This document shows, one piece after another, positions 5,299-8,907 of a DNA stretch of 8,907 bases. Made by a program: the position numbers and the translations under genes. Numbering within the stretch: position 1 is the stretch's first letter; each line of letters begins with the position of its first letter. This DNA is from CAYTAP01 sp964435775 (GTDB lineage Bacteria; Planctomycetota; Phycisphaerae; Tepidisphaerales; Tepidisphaeraceae). Where the stretch lies: contig CAYTAP010000143.1 of the NCBI GenBank assembly GCA_964435775.1, positions 1 to 8,907 of the forward strand. Reading direction: 5' to 3'. The notes under the pieces were generated by a model that saw nothing but the letters and a program-made list of their open reading frames with translations, made no database searches and was not told the origin of the DNA.

Positions 5299-7524
5299 TT
5301 AGAACGGCAGAATCTTCAGCGCGTGGTATTCCCATCCGCACGCGACGCACAGGAGGCTGATGCACAGCCAGAATCCGACCGCCGCGCATTCACCGAGCAA
5401 CAGGCCGATGAAAAACGGGCGGCTGCTTCGATACAGCGCGCTGCCGCCGAGCCGCAGCACGATGGTTTTGGCGGCCCAGCCGATCAGCACGCTCGCCCAG
5501 ATCGCCCAGGTCGTCCATGAGAAGAGCAACAAATATCCCAGTGGATGGATCGGCCACCAGGCATAGCGGAGTGACATTGCCGCCAGTGCCGCTGTCACCC
5601 CAGCGCCGCTGAGGAGATTGGCCGTGATGCTGATCGTTTCCGGGCGGGCGCTGCGTTGGGTCATGAGACGGGAGGCGTCGGCCAGGGCATAGGTCGCCGA
5701 TTCACCGACGCCATACGCGTTGACCGGCGCCGTCGCGTTGGAGTCGAGGGTCGCGGCGTATTTGTATTCGAAATAAAGCAGGCTTCCCCCCGCCGACACA
5801 TACGCCACCGCCAGCGCGCCCACGAGCGCCAGGATGAACCCGACGCCCTGCCAGCGCCGCTTCACCTGATTCGGAGCGCTGACATTCGCCACCCGCAGCG
5901 AATGGCTGGCATATACCGCCAGGCTCTCCCGCTGGGTTACCGTGAAATGGACGTTGAAAAAGCAGGTGAGGAAGTATTCCTTGAGGACGCCGGGGCTTTT
6001 GGCGACGGCTGGGAAGAGTTTGAAGACATATTGCCACGGGCGGTGCATGGGGATGAGAAATTGAATGGCGAAGATGCCGGTCTCCGCGACGATGTGCATG
6101 AGCACGATCATGAGGGTGAGACTGAACACGACGAGCAGGGTGGATCCAAACCATCCCGTGCCCGCCGCCATCAGCCAGCCGAACATTCCGACGGTGCTGA
6201 GGACCAGCCCCCATCCCGCGACCGAATAGGGGAGGAAGAGGCCTTCGGGATCGCCCTTGCGGGCTCGCCCGAACATTCGCCGGATGACCGCCGCCCATTC
6301 ATGGCGTCCGATCCACACGATGGCGGCGGTGTATGCGAACATCGCGCCGGTGAGGTGATCGCCGAACCCGCGTCCCGGCCAGTCGGTGCCGGAATAGTGC
6401 GTGAGCATGCGGTAAACCTGGAGCAGCAGCATGCACCCCCAGACGCTGAAGGCGACCCGGCTGCTGATGAAGTAGGTGACGCCGATGACCATGAACGAGA
6501 GCTTGGATCGCGTCACCCACGGGTCGATGTAAATCCACGGCGGTTCCACCATCAGCTTCGAGAGATCGAACTGCAGCGGCACGACCGGCCAGTTTGTGGG
6601 AAAATATTCGTGCAGCGCGTTGATGCCGTGAATGGCGAAGACAAAACAGAACGCAACGAGGAACGATCGCTTGCGGAAGGTTTCGCACACCGCGCGGCCG
6701 GGCGAGGGCTCTTCGATGAGCGACAGGAAGACCGTCGCCAGCGGGAAGGAGAGTCGCTCGGTCTCCACCCATTGGCGACGCACGAGGATCGCCAGGCATA
6801 TCCCCGCGCCGAAGATGCACGCGAACAGGAATCCCCACGTCAGCGCCGGCATGAGCCAGGCGTGCCACGGCACGGCGTTGAAGTGGGCCAGGAACGTGTC
6901 GGTGTCCAGGGGCACGCGGCCGATGTAATGCCGGATGACCGGATCATCGGCGCGACCCACAGTGGTGTGCGGACCGGTGGTGGTGGGAAACATCCAGTCC
7001 GGCAGGTTGATCGCATCGAGCAGCGCGCGATAGCTCGGGTTGTTGCTCGCCATCGTCCAGATGCCCACGAGATGGGCGGGAACGAACTTGAGCAATGCCG
7101 ACCCCGGGATCGCGCAGCTCACCAGCGTCATCCCCATCGCCAGCGCCAGCTCCCCCTGCTGCAACGCGGCGCGCGGCCACCACAATCGCAGCGGACCGTT
7201 GATGCACAAGGTGAAAAAGATGAAGAACAGCACGAGCGCCATCGGCAGCGCGGAGCCGACCAGCGAGGTGTTGTTGACGATGTAATCGTTGAACGGCGTC
7301 AGGATGCTGACGAACAGCACGCCGGCGAATCCGACAACCAGCGCGCGCAGGGTCACAAGCTTCCGCGCGGGCGCGGCAAGCAGTTCAATCGGCGACGCCG
7401 GATCGGGGGCAACAGAGGTGGCGGGCGTATTTTGGGCTGGCGGTGTCACGAAATATCTCACCCAATTTGAGGTCTGTCCCAGGCGGCACATCAAATCGCG
7501 GCGGTAAAAGCGAACAGACGCCAT
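5299..7524 (-). CDS. Large polytopic membrane protein, DUF6785/DUF6784-like
   Basis: An integral membrane protein of ~741 residues with about a dozen hydrophobic segments (for example ~58-77, 92-109, 222-249, 286-304, 342-372, 390-406, 436-456, 462-480, 560-582, 660-690, 704-730). Conserved-looking features include the polar segment LVRRQWVETERLSFPL (~248-263), HIVAETGIF (~478-486) and, near the end, YAWWPIHPLGYLL (~655-667), which I associate with the DUF6784 C-terminal domain that follows DUF6785 in planctomycete proteins. That assignment is from memory and unsearched. The fold suggests a transporter, distantly like oligopeptide (OPT) transporters, but the function is unknown. It is the first gene of the operon, followed after 4 nt by the receptor-permease fusion, which links it to sugar or oligomer uptake. 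ATG at 7524 is used; GTG at 7527 and ATG at 7491 are alternatives, and no Shine-Dalgarno decides between them. Confidence 0.8.
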   Translation of the reverse strand: MASVRFYRRDLMCRLGQTSNWVRYFVTPPAQNTPATSVAPDPASPIELLAAPARKLVTLRALVVGFAGVLFVSILTPFNDYIVNNTSLVGSALPMALVLFFIFFTLCINGPLRLWWPRAALQQGELALAMGMTLVSCAIPGSALLKFVPAHLVGIWTMASNNPSYRALLDAINLPDWMFPTTTGPHTTVGRADDPVIRHYIGRVPLDTDTFLAHFNAVPWHAWLMPALTWGFLFACIFGAGICLAILVRRQWVETERLSFPLATVFLSLIEEPSPGRAVCETFRKRSFLVAFCFVFAIHGINALHEYFPTNWPVVPLQFDLSKLMVEPPWIYIDPWVTRSKLSFMVIGVTYFISSRVAFSVWGCMLLLQVYRMLTHYSGTDWPGRGFGDHLTGAMFAYTAAIVWIGRHEWAAVIRRMFGRARKGDPEGLFLPYSVAGWGLVLSTVGMFGWLMAAGTGWFGSTLLVVFSLTLMIVLMHIVAETGIFAIQFLIPMHRPWQYVFKLFPAVAKSPGVLKEYFLTCFFNVHFTVTQRESLAVYASHSLRVANVSAPNQVKRRWQGVGFILALVGALAVAYVSAGGSLLYFEYKYAATLDSNATAPVNAYGVGESATYALADASRLMTQRSARPETISITANLLSGAGVTAALAAMSLRYAWWPIHPLGYLLLFSWTTWAIWASVLIGWAAKTIVLRLGGSALYRSSRPFFIGLLLGECAAVGFWLCISLLCVACGWEYHALKILPF

Positions 7525-7554
7525 CACGCAAGCCCGATTTCACACGATGGATAA

Positions 7555-7582
7555 TTTATACAATATATTTTCTTGACTACAA
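7555..7582 (-). promoter_or_regulatory. Candidate promoter of the transporter operon
   Basis: On the minus strand, TTGTAG (7582-7577, 3 of 6) and TATAAA (7560-7555, 5 of 6) are 16 bp apart in an A+T-rich stretch. The start of transcription would be near 7548, giving a leader of about 24 nt before the ATG at 7524. The -10 box is good and the -35 box weak, which would fit a promoter helped by an activator. Its -35 box overlaps that of the divergent promoter at 7573-7601. Confidence 0.4.
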
Positions 7583-7601
7583 CTATTTTATTGTTCATAC
7601 T
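7573..7601 (+). promoter_or_regulatory. Candidate promoter of the secreted beta-repeat protein gene
   Basis: TTGACT (7573-7578, 5 of 6) and CATACT (7596-7601, 4 of 6) are 17 bp apart. Transcription would start near 7608, giving a leader of about 77 nt that contains the inverted repeat at 7630-7653. The -35 box is strong and the -10 box moderate. Confidence 0.45.
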
Positions 7602-7627
7602 GGATGCACAAAAGATAAGAATTGCCA

Positions 7628-7655
7628 CTCCTTATGGGACAAGCAACATAAGGGG
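7628..7655 (+). repeat. Inverted repeat in the leader of the secreted-protein gene
   Basis: CCTTAT (7630-7635) and ATAAGG (7648-7653) are perfect inverted copies 12 nt apart. The stem extends by one G-T and one C-G pair to 7628-7655. It lies between the candidate promoter and the ribosome site. It could fold in the leader RNA or be an operator for a dimeric regulator. It is followed by GGGCTTCC and not by a T-run, so it is not a classical terminator. Confidence 0.4.
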
Positions 7656-7676
7656 CTTCCTCAGTGGGTCGAACCT

Positions 7677-7680
7677 GGAG
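7677..7680 (+). promoter_or_regulatory. Ribosome binding site of the secreted-protein gene
   Basis: GGAG lies 4 nt before the ATG at 7685. The spacing is slightly short, but the site is followed at once by a convincing signal peptide, so this start is well supported. Confidence 0.5.
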
Positions 7681-7684
7681 AATC

Positions 7685-8907
7685 ATGGCGAACCAACGTT
7701 TCATTCTGGCGGCGGCTTCTGTTCTCGCGGTCCTTCCGTCCATCGGACATGCCGGTGATTATACCTGGACCGGTCAGACCAGTGCGCTCTGGAGCGCGCC
7801 AACGAACTGGTCGCCGGCCGCCGTGCCGAATGCCGCCGGTGATGCCGTCACGTTTAGTGGCGGTAACAACGGCGCCGTCAGCCTTGATGGAGATCGAACC
7901 GTCGGCGCGATCACCTTTGGAACCGGCGCGTCGGCCGCGTTCACGCTCAGCGGAAACACCCTGACCCTCGCCGACGGGGGAACGATCACCAAAGCGTCGG
8001 CAGGTGGAGCGTTTAAGGACACCATCTCCAGCAACATCTCGCTCTCGGGCGACGCCACCTTCACCAACAATGACGGCGACGACATCGATCATCGGCGCCT
8101 GACGATCAGCGGAGGCATCAGCGGCTCGGGAACGCTCCACATCGCCGGCAGCGGCGGCAGCAGTGTGGAATTGACGGGGAACAACTCCAGCTTCACCGGC
8201 GCGATTCAGTTGGACAGCGGCCGGTTGCTGGTGACCAGCGCCCATGCCCTGGGCGCCACGAGCGCGCCAACCACGCTCAACGGCGGGCAGGTCTGGTTCA
8301 ACTCCGTCGGCAGCACCTCGGAAAACTGGGTCATCGCCGGCAACGCCGAGTGGCGGAGTTACACGCCCCACACGCAATCGGGCAACATCACCGTCAATCA
8401 AGGCGCCACCTGGACCATTCAGAACGGCAGCGGCAATTATCTTGGCCTGCCCGGCGTGATTTCGGGCAAGGGCGATGTCTATTTCAAATATGCCAACACG
8501 GAGTTCAAAGGCTCATCAAGCAACACGTTGAGCGGAAAAATCACGCTCGCGCCGACCTCCGGCACCTCGTCGTACAACACGCTGTTCCTCAACAAAAGCG
8601 GCGGCGCCACCGCCATCGCCGGCGCGCTGGAAGTGACCAACTCCGGCATTGTTCGCTGGAGCCAGGACAATCAGATCGCCGACACCTCGCCGATCACGAT
8701 GTCCAGCGGAACACTCCGTCCCAACGGTCACAGTGACACGATGGGAACGCTGACGGTCACGGGTCGGGCGAACATCGACTTGTCCGGTGACGCCAACACC
8801 CTCCGCTTCGCCGACAGCCACGCGACGAGCTGGACCGCCAACGGGCAGCTCATCCTGCGCGATTGGAGCGGCAGCTACTCCCTGTCGCTCATCGTGTTCG
8901 GCATCCT
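7685..8907 (+). CDS. Secreted autotransporter-type beta-strand repeat protein (3' end cut off)
   Basis: An open frame from the ATG at 7685 to the window end without a stop: 407 complete codons plus two bases, so the C-terminus is missing. Residues 1-23 are a signal peptide (core FILAAASVLAVLPSI, cleavage after GHA). The mature chain is rich in Gly, Ser, Thr and Asn, with no Cys. It opens with DYTWTGQTSALWSAPTNWS, VPNAAGDAVTFSGG (25-60), the usual N-terminal block of planctomycete and verrucomicrobial proteins with autotransporter-associated beta-strand repeats. A clear repeat unit is at about 161-191 (VELTGNNSSFTGAIQLDSGR, then LLVTSAHALG). The block GTLTVTGRANIDLSG, LRFADSHATSW, LILRDWSG (354-396) normally stands near the end of such proteins, often just before a PEP-CTERM sorting signal, which would lie beyond the window. 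It probably folds as a beta-helix at the cell surface or outside the cell. Binding partner or activity unknown. It is divergent from the transporter operon. Confidence 0.87.
   Translation, partial: MANQRFILAAASVLAVLPSIGHAGDYTWTGQTSALWSAPTNWSPAAVPNAAGDAVTFSGGNNGAVSLDGDRTVGAITFGTGASAAFTLSGNTLTLADGGTITKASAGGAFKDTISSNISLSGDATFTNNDGDDIDHRRLTISGGISGSGTLHIAGSGGSSVELTGNNSSFTGAIQLDSGRLLVTSAHALGATSAPTTLNGGQVWFNSVGSTSENWVIAGNAEWRSYTPHTQSGNITVNQGATWTIQNGSGNYLGLPGVISGKGDVYFKYANTEFKGSSSNTLSGKITLAPTSGTSSYNTLFLNKSGGATAIAGALEVTNSGIVRWSQDNQIADTSPITMSSGTLRPNGHSDTMGTLTVTGRANIDLSGDANTLRFADSHATSWTANGQLILRDWSGSYSLSLIVFGI

Noticed and set aside
5656..7470. 604-codon open frame on the plus strand
   Set aside because: Antisense shadow of the DUF6785-like membrane protein; the translation is almost entirely charged residues with no domain or plausible signal.
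1..8907. CRISPR array or toxin-antitoxin pair
   Set aside because: No regularly spaced repeats of 23-40 bp are visible, and there is no pair of small adjacent genes of that type.

Overview
The window looks like a chromosomal segment from a planctomycete or a close PVC relative. The evidence is a large polytopic protein resembling the DUF6785/DUF6784 type, a secreted protein with autotransporter-associated beta-strand repeats, an integrase with an IRDGAYTAA-type C-terminal box, and a G+C-rich, codon-biased background. The assignment rests on protein style read by eye; no search was run.

Layout. (1) Positions 1 to about 1637 are visibly poorer in G+C than the rest. They hold one divergent tyrosine recombinase gene (173-1516, minus), a C/G-flanked TATA inverted repeat downstream of it (5-46), short direct repeats upstream of it, and at 1614-1637 the first ~24 nt of a tRNA-Gly gene, after which tRNA homology stops. 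I read this as one end of an integrated element whose attachment junction lies inside a tRNA-Gly gene. A good promoter (1737-1765, minus) lies upstream of the tRNA stub and now points through it into the integrase gene. (2) Positions 1864-7524 carry a three-gene minus-strand operon. In transcription order these are a ~741-residue multi-spanning membrane protein (DUF6785/DUF6784-like), an 801-residue fusion of a sugar-type solute-binding protein to a MalF-type permease, and a MalG-type permease. The first two genes are 4 nt apart and the last two 62 nt apart. No ATPase gene is present, so the importer must borrow one encoded elsewhere. (3) An A+T-rich divergent promoter region (7525-7684) separates the operon from (4) a plus-strand gene (7685 to beyond the window end) for a secreted beta-strand-repeat protein, of which 407 codons are visible.

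How it fits together. The operon is most simply a carbohydrate (CUT1-like) uptake system in which the receptor is tethered to the translocation pore instead of being free or lipid-anchored, with an extra, uncharacterised transporter-like membrane protein made first in the same message. The divergent secreted protein shares the control region and may be co-regulated. The substrate cannot be told from the sequence. The most unusual points are the receptor-permease fusion coupled to the DUF6785-like protein, and the tRNA-Gly/integrase junction.
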